Shown: piece after piece, positions 56,217 through 64,000 of the stretch | How positions within the stretch are numbered: position 1 is the stretch's first letter | Layout: each line of letters begins with the position of its first letter | Origin: Trichopria drosophilae | Lineage: Eukaryota > Arthropoda > Insecta > Hymenoptera > Diapriidae | Reading direction: 5' to 3' | NCBI GenBank assembly: GCA_030407085.1 | Contig: CM059583.1 | Coordinates: 86,284,001-86,348,000, forward strand | DNA: 64,000 bases | Translations under genes and position numbers: made by a program | Notes under the pieces: generated by a model | The model's database searches: none | Seen by the model: only the letters and a program-made list of their open reading frames with translations | What the model was told of the DNA's origin: nothing

Positions 56217-56650
56217 GTGTTGTATACTGAAGTAATTCACTAACTTTAATTAAATCTAAACCTAGAAATTGAAAACTAGATTGTTTGAGGTAAACGTTTA
56301 TATTAATGAAATAAATCTTATAAAATCAACAAACGATCAACTACAAAGCAATCTAATCGAAGTTTCAATCGTATATCCCAAAAATAAAGAAAAGGAAGAT
56401 TACGGAGGTAAAACTTTCCCATCAAGACTCTACATTTAAAGAATACATAACTTTTTTCTGATTAGGATTTTATTTGGGGCTTGTGACGGAGTAGGGGTAA
56501 CAATCAAGAGTCAGGCAACAAAAACTAGTTTACAAGACAAAGGGATTGAAGCTACTCTAAATTCTTCTCAACTTTTTAAGTGAGCTATAAATAAATTTCC
56601 TAAGATCACATTTCTTTACTACAGTAAACAAGACTACGCTAGAACGTCCT
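56217..56650. other. non-coding stretch including an inverted copy of 53180-53300
   Basis: About 56550-56640 matches the reverse complement of about 53180-53300 (TTCTTCTCAACTTTTTAAG and AGATCACATTT). The rest is not recognised. It ends at the Copia-derived scrap at 56651. Confidence 0.5.
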
Positions 56651-56693
56651 TTCTCCCTATGAGATTATGGTGCGATAACAAGGCCAACGCAGC
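56651..56693 (+). pseudogene. inverted scrap of Copia RNase H
   Basis: The plus strand encodes LPMRLWCDNKA, an inverted duplicate of the same residues in the minus-strand Copia RNase H at about 56990-57028. The last bases, GGCCAACGCAGCC, match the plus strand at 56981-56993 instead. This looks like a strand switch across the palindrome AACAAGGC...GCCTTGTT. Confidence 0.75.
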
Positions 56694-56791
56694 CTACCGA
56701 TTGAATGATTTAGTGAGGTCTTCGGACTGGTACGCGGCAATGCCTCTGGCTGATGCCGATGTTGCTGGGAAGATGACCAAACTTGATTATT

Positions 56792-56829
<38 letters not shown>

Positions 56830-56849
56830 TTCCTGCGGAAGGATCATTA
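56694..56849 (+). rRNA. 18S rRNA: 18S rRNA fragment, 3' terminal domain
   Basis: It matches the end of animal small-subunit rRNA: CTACCGATTGAATGATTTAG, then GGAAGTAAAAGTCGTAACAA and the final GGAAGGATCATTA, stopping precisely at the mature 3' end. A few substitutions are visible (GTGTTCCTG where GTGAACCTG is universal), so it is not part of a working rDNA unit. No ITS follows; instead another 18S piece begins in the opposite orientation. Confidence 0.95.
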
Positions 56850-56978
56850 TGGTTAGAACTAGGGCGGTATCTGATCGCCTTCGAACCTCTAACTTTCGTT
56901 CTTGATTAATGAAAATATTTTTGTCAAATGCTTTCGCTTCTGTCCGTCTTGCGACGATCCAAGAATTTCACCTCTAAC
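56850..56978 (-). rRNA. 18S rRNA: 18S rRNA fragment, central domain, antisense to the first
   Basis: Read on the minus strand it begins GTTAGAGGTGAAATTCTTGG, then AAGACGGACAGAAGCGAAAG, and ends CGCCCTAGTTCTAACC. This is a universally conserved central part of small-subunit rRNA. It is joined at 56978 to Copia RNase H through a shared GTTAGAGG-like microhomology, and at 56850 to the mature end of the other 18S piece. The Copia reading frame runs into it. Confidence 0.95.
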
Positions 56979-57301
56979 AAGGCCAACGCAGCCTTGTTAT
57001 CGCACCATAATCTCATAGGGAGAAAGGATTCATTTAAAAATAATTTTAAAGAATTATATGTTGAAAGCATTTCTTGGCTAGTCTCACTCATTGCAACATA
57101 TTCAGCAGGACATGTTGACAGAGCTACATAGGGCTGTTTATGAGTTCGATGATTTATGATTGCAAACCCACACGTTGTCAATGCATTTTTACAATCTCCG
57201 AAACTCGCATCTGAAAAAGCTTGTGTGTCGTTTGTCTCACTTCGATAAATTAAACCTAGAGTTTTTGTGCCTTTTAGATAACGGAGCACTCTCTTGACCA
57301 T
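56979..57301 (-). pseudogene. Ty1/Copia retrotransposon, RNase H (3' end of Pol)
   Basis: The minus-strand frame holds VKRVLRYLKGTKTLGL, SDASFGDCKN (first Asp of the copia RNase H: D-A-S/D-W-A), YVALSTCPAEYVAMSETSQE (catalytic Glu) and RLWCDNKAAL (Asp of the DN.AA motif). The following residues, to the stop at 56924, are translated 18S rRNA, so the Pol C-terminus and the 3' LTR are lost at the chimeric junction. Confidence 0.88.
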
Positions 57302-57845
57302 AGTCCATTCATTTTTAGGTGATTTAATTGGTGTCTACTCAGCACGTTGACAGTGTAAGTTATATCTGGTCTAGTCGTACCTGATAGATATAACAAGCTT
57401 CCAACTGCTTCTCTATACGGAATGTTTTCTTCGGCTTTCGTTTCGTCTAACTCGCCTTCCGTGCTCTCACTCTCTCATCTTTGTCTCTCGATTAGTAACT
57501 TATATAGTATTCATAGGAGTTCTTTGTGGATGTGAATCTGCAAAGCCAAATCTCAGCAGGATTTTCTCTATGTATTTTTCTTGGCTTAACATGATCGTTC
57601 TATTTTCTTTATCTCGCTTAATAGAAATGCCTAAAAATTCCTTTGGCTCGCCTAAAATTGTCATTTCAAATTCTTGATTTAATTTACTCACAACCTCGGT
57701 TAATTTTAATTGATCATTACTTGCAACTAGTATGTCGTCAACAGACAATATCAATATCAAGAATTTCGCTTTACAACGCCAAGTGAACAAACATGGCTCT
57801 AGATCGGAATTTTTTAATCCCAATTTTATCACGACTTTAGTGAAC
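57302..57845 (-). pseudogene. Ty1/Copia reverse transcriptase, C-terminal half
   Basis: Contains SVDDILVAS, the YVDD catalytic motif with Tyr replaced by Ser but both Asps intact, and FEMTILGEPKEFLGISIKRD, MLSQEKYIEKIL and FGFADSHPQRTPM, all typical of RVT_2. Frame breaks occur near 57490 and 57310. It continues upstream beyond the SINE at 57860-58253. Confidence 0.88.
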
Positions 57846-57859
57846 TTAACATTCCAACG
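57846..57859. repeat. left target-site duplication of the tRNA-headed SINE
   Basis: TTAACATTCCAACG, repeated exactly at 58254-58267. Removing 57860-58267 leaves the Copia RT collinear. Confidence 0.88.
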
Positions 57860-58253
57860 GTTCAGAGGAGGATGGGGAGGAATAGCTCAGTTGGTAGAGC
57901 ATTCGACCGGCAATCGAAAGGCCCCGGGATCGTACCCCGGTTCCTCCAAAAAAACATGTTCTTCTGAGTTCCCCGTTTTTTTTTCGGTTTTCTGGACATA
58001 TTCGGCTTTTTCACATTTTTCTATAATTTATTTACCATCAAATTATATTTTTAAATTAATTTAAAAATAAATATTAAATACAGCCTCGTTATACGGAAAT
58101 CGTAATTGATTTCGAGAGGTAGGCTGAAAATACTTCTGGATTCAATCCAGAAGATATCTGCATTACCATCTTTACGAACTGTAATATTCATATATATACG
58201 AAATTCAATTAATTTAATGTTTTCAGTTCATTTGCAGAAAAAATAATTTATCA
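57860..58253 (+). mobile_element. tRNA-headed retroposon (SINE), 394 bp, inside Copia RT
   Basis: An insertion bounded by 14-bp direct repeats. It begins with 16 bases, then a tRNA-like cloverleaf (57876-57948), and continues with about 300 bp of AT-rich body with no A tail or simple repeat at its 3' end. The body has inverted strings such as CTTCTGGATTCAATCCAGAAG at about 58131. It is a family distinct from the other SINEs here. Confidence 0.85.
57876..57948 (+). tRNA. tRNA-like sequence, anticodon GGC (Ala), likely SINE head
   Basis: A full cloverleaf can be drawn: acceptor GGAGGAA/TTCCTCC (7 bp), D arm GCTC/GAGC with AGTTGGTA loop, anticodon stem TTCGA/TCGAA with loop CCGGCAA (anticodon GGC), 5-nt variable region, and T arm CCGGG/CCCGG. 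Against function, position 33 is C instead of the invariant U, the T loop is ATCGTAC instead of TTCGANN, and the sequence lies inside a retroposed unit with target-site duplication. I regard it as the tRNA-derived head of a SINE, although the structure is still nearly perfect. Confidence 0.75.
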
Positions 58254-58267
58254 TTAACATTCCAACG

Positions 58268-58790
58268 TTTTGGACTGATAAGCAATCCGTACATAGCCTT
58301 TTTCAACTGACATATGTACTCTCGCTTTTCCTTATCTGTGTAGGATGTTCCTTCCGGCATTTCCATGTAAATTTCCTTATCAATCTTACCATTAAGAAAA
58401 GCAGTTTTCACGTCTAATTGGCACACCTTTAAATCGTATTTATTTATGACTGCAAACACAGCTCGAACTAGTGTATGTCTCGATACGGGTGCATGAGTTT
58501 CGTTTAATTCATAATAATTTTTATCTTTAAAACCGCGAATGACCAGTCGCGCCTTGTGTCTCATTTTTCCGTCAGTTTCCTTTTCACGTTTGAATACCGA
58601 TAGAATCGATTTTATTTGCTTTGTGTCCATCTCGCATCTGAGTTGGACGTTGAACTAACTTCCACACTTTATTCATGTGCATCGATCTCAGTTCGTCGTC
58701 AACTGCCTCTCGCCAAAAATGTCTATCTTTTGTGGACATGGCTTCTTTGAAACTTAATCGATCTGTGTTTATATCAGCCAATAGTGCATG
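58268..58790 (-). pseudogene. Ty1/Copia reverse transcriptase, N-terminal half
   Basis: The minus strand encodes SFKEAMSTKDRHFWREAVDD and ELRSMHMNKVWKLV, the conserved start of RVT_2, then ARLVIRGFKDKNYYELNET, APVSRHTLVRAVFAV, QLDVKTAFLNGKIDKEIYME (motif A, first catalytic Asp) and CQLKKAMYGLLISPKRW. A frameshift at about 58620 separates the first two parts. Interrupted at 58267 by the SINE. Confidence 0.9.
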
Positions 58791-59696
58791 ATAAATCTCA
58801 TCATTTTCTTGATCTTTAATTTTATTCTCACCTTTGTAAACGTTTGAAAATAACGCGTCAATCTTTAAATCAGCAAAGTTAGTACTTTTTATTTTCTCGC
58901 TTGAAATATTACTTTCGTCAGTTTTCGTTGTTTCTGATTCGATTCTTCTCGGTCTGCCTCTTTTTCGTTTAATCTCTCCCTCCTCTTTTAAAAATTCACT
59001 TGATTCTTTTTCATTCTTTTTAAATTCAACGAACCAGTTTTGTTTCTCAAAATTTTCATTCTCGCCATTTGGAAAATCTTGAATACCACTTTTACTGCAT
59101 ATGCATTATACACTAATCTTTCGTTGAATCTCACGTCTCTACTTTCATAATATTTTCCCTCATCTGGTTTTAAAAACTGATATCCCATTGGTGTGTAACC
59201 AACTAGGATGACTTGCCTTCCTTCTGCCCTAAACTTCGGACCAGTTTTTCTTTGCACTTTAATGTATGCTACGCATCCGAATCTTTTAGTTTAATTTATA
59301 TCGAAACTGTGTTCAGGATGTAATTATTCTAAAGGTGTTATTATGTTTTATGATTTGTGGGGAGTTCGGTTGTAGGCGTACACAGCAGCTGATAGAGCTA
59401 GATCCCACAAATATTCTGGTAGTTTAGAGTCATAAATATAAGCACGCACCTTTCTTTGAATAGTTTGGTCAAATCTTTCTGAAACACCGTTTAGTTCAGG
59501 AGTATCAGGCGGAGATAGTTGTATTTCCGCACCTAGCCTTTGTAATACCTCATGTGTAACCACCTGTATATTCTTTACCTTGGTCAGATCTCAAATAGCA
59601 CACCTTCGCATCATGACCTAGTAGGTTCCGAGCACTTCCCACAAACATTTCAAAATAATGACCCGCCTCGCTCTGTTTTCATCGGATATGCTATAG
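58791..59696 (-). pseudogene. Ty1/Copia integrase, C-terminal half and linker
   Basis: The frame at 59563-59348 has [20 protein letters not shown], with the catalytic Glu of the DDE integrase core in the N-G-V-S-E-R context, and [13 protein letters not shown]. The frame at 59257-58988 has [20 protein letters not shown] and [15 protein letters not shown], the usual post-core domain. Several frameshifts and stops lie between. The middle catalytic Asp region (about 59560-59690) is badly decayed. Confidence 0.85.
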
Positions 59697-60863
59697 CTAA
59701 ACGAGAATAGTCATAAATGAAAACAGATGTCCCTTGGGATAAGAGGCTGGAAATATAGGACCCATTATATCTGAATGTATAATCTGCAATTGTTGGGTCG
59801 CTCGACTACGTAAAGAATTAAACGGTAATTTGTTAAATTTGGAAATTAAACACACCTCACATTTGGAAACGGACTCATCAAAAATTGCCTTACTTAGTTC
59901 TTTATCATTTGGAAATTTGGATTGCAATGCTTTTAAGTAAGAGAGTGACGCATGACCAAACCTGACATGCCATAACATTGCATTGTTGTTTTCTTTAAAT
60001 TGTTTATTTATATCAGAAAATGGTGATTCGCTCTTACTTAACTCTACCACGGGCAACTCATTAATATCATGAAATTTCCTATCCCAAATTGTAATATCAA
60101 AGTTGGAATGTTCATATGGAATATTGTTATCATTTCTAGGCTGGACACTACTCTCCTTTGTGCTTAATATCTCAACCTTATCTGCGCTCTCTATAGATTC
60201 TACGCTTATCTTATCAATTTCCATTTGATCAGAACACTCTGTTGGGACATCTAGTTTATTTGAATTTTCTTGCAATTTTTCATTAGCTGTTACACTACGA
60301 GTAACATACCTTCCTTTAAAAGGCTGACCTTTCGTTAAATTTGCAAATATTCTCTTGTTAAGGATTAATTTTCCATTCTCGTCCATTGAATTATTTTTAC
60401 AAATTTCTAACTCTATAATCCAATACGGTCTTTTATACACGCCTGAGATAAACCTTTGATTTGACTTAGGGTCAAAAATGTTAATCCTTTCTTTATCTAA
60501 ATAAATAGCTAATCCCATTTCTGCGAATCTAAGTAATGACAATAAATTTTCGTTTAACGCATCCGCAAGAACAACCCCGTCTATCACAACCCGACTACCA
60601 TTCTTTAAAATGATTTCTACTTCACCCTCTCCCTCCGTTCTTAAATTCGCTGAATTATTTTTATTAGCACATCTGATCTCACCATAATCGACCTTATCTA
60701 AAGTTTTGAATATCAACCTAGATTTAGTTAAATGTTCAGTAGAGACTGAATCAACTATAAATTCTGTTAAAAATTTATTTGCGTTTGTTTGTACCGTTTT
60801 AGTATAAGACATTTCGGTATCCATTAGATTACAATATACTATTATAGGAGACACATGATTCAC
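59697..60863 (-). pseudogene. Ty1/Copia protease, GAG-pre-integrase and integrase N-terminus
   Basis: A 388-codon open frame. FIVDSVSTEHLTKS near residue 35 corresponds to the aspartic protease D-S/T-G-A motif but reads D-S-V-S, so it is probably inactive. AMLWHVRFGHASLSYLKALQ and SKCEVCLISKFNKLPF form the HHCC zinc-binding GAG-pre-integrase domain near residues 295-355. IHSDIMGPI follows, holding the first catalytic Asp of integrase. A frameshift ends it at 59697. An Asn/Glu/Ser-rich stretch between protease and zinc finger is typical in length for copia. Confidence 0.88.
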
Positions 60864-60905
60864 ATCTACTTTAAAAGTATCATGCTCACCTTTCTGTTGT
60901 CCACG

Positions 60906-61840
60906 TTAATTCGGCGATTTGCTGCTAATGTTCTTCTTTCCATCTCCCTTTCTTTGAATCTTTTGATGATTATTATTACCTCTAAACGCACCCTTCACAC
61001 CTCTAAGTCGACTTCTTTTAGGATAATGCGAATTTCCTTCGTCAGGCTTTGTTTTGAAACTTCGACTTAACCCACCACCATATGCACCACGATTAATATC
61101 ACTATTGTGGACATACCTGAAGCCTCTTCCTCTTCCTTTAGGTGGTAAAGGAGACGCTGATTGAGTTGGACACTCCATTGTCTTGTGTCCACATTTGAGG
61201 CATTTGTAGAACAGAACACCTTTTCCTTTATTTGGATATTTAAACGCTTTGTGGCCATAAGCTTGGCACTCATAGCAGCGTTGTAATTCAGTATGTGTCA
61301 AGTTTGTTGCCCTCACCTCTCCTTTCTCACCTAGGCTCTTCTGGTTTCGCGCCGTTTCGTCCTGCATTACAAGAATTTTTAAGTTTTCATAAGTGGGGAC
61401 TTTACCTTTGGTATTTTCAGTTACGAACTCGATAGTTTGGAGTGAAGGTACAGCAACTTTGACGGCATTATAGAATGCGTCTCTTTTTTCTTCTTCTGAT
61501 AAAGGTGTAGCGTCAGAGGAATTTTCGTAACATCTAACTACATCTTCAAATCTTTCACAAAATTCCCCTGCCTTTTCTTTACCAATTAGGTATTTTAAAT
61601 TATATAACTGTTTCTTAACATCAAATGACGTTACGTTTATTTCGCATCTTTTTATACCTTTTAGTTTATTTAAAATCTCAATTGGACTCTGAAATTGGAT
61701 TACCTTAGAATGATAGCACTGATCTAAATGGTTAATCAAAATGCCGCGTACTTTGAATTTTTGTTCTTCTAAACCCTTTTCATTTATTATATCGCACCTT
61801 ATTTTCTCATCTACATTACTAAAAGTCACACGATCTTAAC
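60906..61840 (-). pseudogene. Ty1/Copia Gag, C-terminal part with zinc knuckle
   Basis: Contains LEEQKFKVRGILINHL and KGIKRCEINVTSFDVKKQLY, the UBN2-type Gag core, then CYECQAYGHKAFKYP, a CCHC knuckle in which the last Cys is Tyr, then CLKCGHKTMECP and an Arg/Gly-rich tail. Gag forms the intracellular particle that packages the element's RNA. It joins the upstream frame (61976-62407) through a frameshift near 61830. Confidence 0.85.
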
Positions 61841-62407
61841 TGTGAACTAAAGTAATCGTAAAAATATTCAAATTTCATTCCTTGTGTCAACTTGTAATCT
61901 CTTTTTACTCCGGTATTTTTATTTATAATTCCGAAATTTACGGCTTCTCTTAACTCTCTATTTACTGAATTTAGATTACTTTTCTCTCTTCCTCACCTCC
62001 TTACACACCTCTTTAATTGATTGAGTGAACAGTGTCGTCATCTGGGTATTCGCCACACACATTTTATTTACTGTGGCTATCAGTTCAGTCATTCGTTTCT
62101 CTTGCAAATCTAATCTCGCTTCAACTGAAATTTTATTTTGAGTAACATTTTTATTCCACTTTAAATTGGATGCAAATCTGGTAGGTGGTGTTAAAGTTTC
62201 AAGATTTAAATTAGTTGGAACAATGCGTTTTATATGGCCCTGTGTTTTACCTGATTTTAATGCTTCGGTTATCGTTTTAACATCTTCTCCTTCCATTCTC
62301 TTCTCTCCTCCATCATGACTTCTTTCAATGGTAGCTGTGCTCACCTGTTTCTCATATCTGCTCACCTCCGTCTCACCTCTGCTCACCTCAATCCTACCTC
62401 TGATCAT
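61841..62407 (-). pseudogene. Ty1/Copia Gag, N-terminal part
   Basis: The first frame starts at an ATG at 62407 and is Lys/Glu-rich, with ARLDLQEKRMTELIATVNKM probably forming a coiled coil. Between 61976 and 61841 another frame reads NRELREAVNFGIINK and GMKFEYFYDYFSSQLRS, the conserved start of the Gag core. The ATG at 62407 is the best start because the sequence upstream is non-coding leader. Confidence 0.7.
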
Positions 62408-63230
62408 CTCTTCCCCTTCTTTTTCTATTTCAATAGAAATTAAGCATTAGTAATTATTGGCCAGCTAGTAATTTTTCTTCTCGCCATTCCAGCAAGTTTT
62501 TCCACGACTGTTCATCCAGCATTCTTTCTATAAATAATTGCATAAAAAATGTTTATGCTAGATTACTAAAGTTAGTGTAATTGAATTTCAGGTAATTTAG
62601 TTTGATCTACATGCCTATGATATTTGTCTCGAAACTAGTTGACTGAACACATGTATGGCTAATTTCAAAATAGGTAAAAGCACAAGGATCCGAACACAAG
62701 ATCTCTTCTGCTCCCACCCAAGTCAAGCGAGTCAAGTGATACCGAACACAAGCACACCCTTCCCGCTGACTGACCGGGATTATTGAGCCTCACTATTTAT
62801 ACAAATTATATTACTCACAGTTATAGTGCTTATATTGTGCACGATTGATATTAATTTATGGCTCATATATAGTTGTATTGGTTATGCATACATTTGTTTA
62901 ACATAAATTCTCATTTATCACACCCAAAATCTATCAAAATAAAATTTTCACATCATTGCAATGATTCTTATTTACTCAAACCCACCTGTGATAAATTCTC
63001 TCCCCTTTTCTGTTTTTATATACAGCATCTCTTCTTTCACATCGATCATTATCTTCTCACCTTTATGATTTTCGTTTAATTTAAAAATTTCTGTTAAGTA
63101 ATTCCAAACAGATGGTATGATTGCTGTACATATATTGATATTTTAGAATTTTATAAGTACTTATATTTGTTAATATTGTGTCACACTCTATTTTCACACT
63201 TTTAATTTAATTTAAATCTGTAATATCAAT
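62408..63230 (-). promoter_or_regulatory. Copia leader and probable 5' LTR region
   Basis: Non-coding upstream of Gag. On the minus strand a TATA-box-like GTATAAATAGTGAG lies at about 62793-62803, a position compatible with an LTR promoter about 400 bp before Gag. I could not set the LTR ends or the primer binding site, and the 3' LTR that would confirm them is missing. Confidence 0.4.
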
Positions 63231-63262
63231 GTAATTATTTAAATTAAGAATTAATACAAACG

Positions 63263-63263
<1 letters not shown>

Positions 63264-63357
<94 letters not shown>
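63264..63357. repeat. AT microsatellite
   Basis: About 90 bases of alternating AT/TA with one interruption near 63295-63305. Likely unstable in length. Confidence 0.9.
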
Positions 63358-63360
<3 letters not shown>

Positions 63361-63399
63361 GTATATATCTATGGATGTAAACTAAGACATTTGTTTATA

Positions 63400-63730
63400 T
63401 CTGCACATTGTTATTTATTTCGTTCGTGATCGGGATTCGCGCGCCGAAATACGTAGGCATGCACGCACCGGAGAAAGGTCGGGTTTTACGTATACGTGTC
63501 TCTTTCTATACGTCGCCGCGGTTCTCTTTCTCCATCTCACTCGCGAGTTGCGCCCCACCTTCTCCCTCTCGAGCGTTTACCCCTCGGGCTCGCCGCGATG
63601 CGCGCACGCCACCGGCCGGTATTTTTCTCGACTCCCGATTTCCACGAATTCAAACTTCCCTCTCTCCCACTACTCTCATCAACGAATTGGAATTTCCCGC
63701 CTATTTAGCGCACCCAACTTCATCACAAAA
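63400..63730. other. CpG-rich block, possible gene 5' region
   Basis: After the AT microsatellite the sequence becomes CpG-dense (CGCGCGCCG, CGTCGCCGCGG, CTCGCCGCGATGCGCGCACG) with pyrimidine-rich stretches (CTCTCCCAC). The overlapping plus-strand frames of 70-144 codons are Ser/Pro/Arg-rich and have no domain. It looks unlike the transposons and could be a promoter and first exon, or another GC-rich repeat. No defined core promoter was seen. Confidence 0.35.
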
Positions 63731-64000
63731 GAAAAACAAAACAAAGTTTTCCTTTCGATTACCGTCCGCGTTTCCCCTTGTTCATATCTTCCTGAGATTT
63801 TCATTTTCATTTACTATTCGCGCCAATTTCCATTTTCCATAACTGAGTTTCATTATTTATCGTTAAATGGTTTTATTTTAACTTTTCAGCGAATTTCCTT
63901 TGAGCCGTAATCATTATCCGCGCGGTTCAAAATGCCGATGGCACTTCTTTCTCGTCAATAGGTACGAAATCGTGCCAAAGGGAAAACTAAACAAAACGCA
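63731..64000. other. window end, nothing recognised
   Basis: AT-richer sequence with no recognised domain. Open frames continue from the CpG-rich block but show no features. Confidence 0.3.

Noticed and set aside
56924..56978. C-terminal residues of the Copia RNase H frame as a genuine protein end
   Set aside because: The DNA there is 18S rRNA, so the residues are an accidental fusion.
57876..57948. A functional tRNA-Ala gene
   Set aside because: C at position 33, a non-canonical T loop and location inside a unit with target-site duplications point to a SINE head.
63408..63910. Overlapping 70-144 codon frames as a host protein
   Set aside because: Low-complexity Ser/Pro/Arg composition in all three frames and no domain; kept only as a CpG-rich block.

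Overview
This is eukaryotic nuclear DNA, most likely from an arthropod and probably an insect with a large, transposon-rich genome. The base composition is AT-rich, spliceosomal introns are present, and there is one exon of casein kinase II alpha. There is also a complete U6 snRNA copy, pieces of 18S rRNA, tRNA-derived SINEs, and LINE, Copia, Gypsy, Tc1/mariner, pogo-like and TTAA-type transposons of kinds common in insects. I cannot name the species. The only convincing host protein-coding sequence is the 195-nt kinase exon at 8106-8300. Almost everything else recognisable is a decayed mobile element, so most long open frames here are transposon remnants or chance.

Layout: 0.4-2.5 kb holds a plus-strand CR1/L2-like LINE cut by a TTAA-type MITE and another insert. 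About 3.6 kb has a long hairpin. At 6.2-7.0 kb is a Gypsy polymerase/RNase H remnant, and at 8.1 kb the kinase exon. GC-rich blocks lie at 9.7-10.6 and 10.9-11.5 kb, a tRNA-like promoter at 11.7 kb, and a small MITE at 12.0 kb. A dead pogo-like transposase follows at 12.5-14.1 kb. At 14.8-16.9 kb a mariner transposase is split by a 1.5-kb foldback MITE. At 18.7-20.0 kb an R2/Dong-like LINE tail is split by an 817-bp inverted-repeat element. At 21.3-22.9 kb an intron-containing pogo/jerky-like gene is split by a TTAA MITE carrying a 122-bp tandem repeat.

A full-length U6 snRNA copy fused to a SINE sits at 23.7-24.25 kb inside one 16-bp target-site duplication. A second SINE copy, itself interrupted, lies at 25.4-26.45 kb, and a second SINE family sharing a central core lies at 27.4-27.8 kb. 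From 28.2 to 35.2 kb two minus-strand LINEs lie in tandem, each ending at a GA microsatellite; one carries a nested R2/Dong-like fragment. From 35.4 to 47.1 kb further LINE copies are interrupted by a TTAA MITE, a 2.2-kb foldback element with internal satellite-like units, and a 2.7-kb DDE transposon with TTAA flanks. From 48.5 to 56.2 kb are more foldback and mariner-type elements.

From 57 to 62.4 kb lies a minus-strand Ty1/Copia retrotransposon (Gag, protease, integrase, reverse transcriptase, RNase H), interrupted by a tRNA-headed SINE and ending abruptly in two 18S rRNA pieces in opposite orientations. The last kilobase has a long AT microsatellite and a CpG-rich block that could be a gene's 5' region.

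The most notable observations are retroposition and nesting events whose junctions can be read directly: the U6-SINE chimera, the Copia-18S rRNA chimera, and several insertions whose empty site can be deduced from a paralogous copy or from the restored reading frame. Family names are from memory of motifs; no database search was run.
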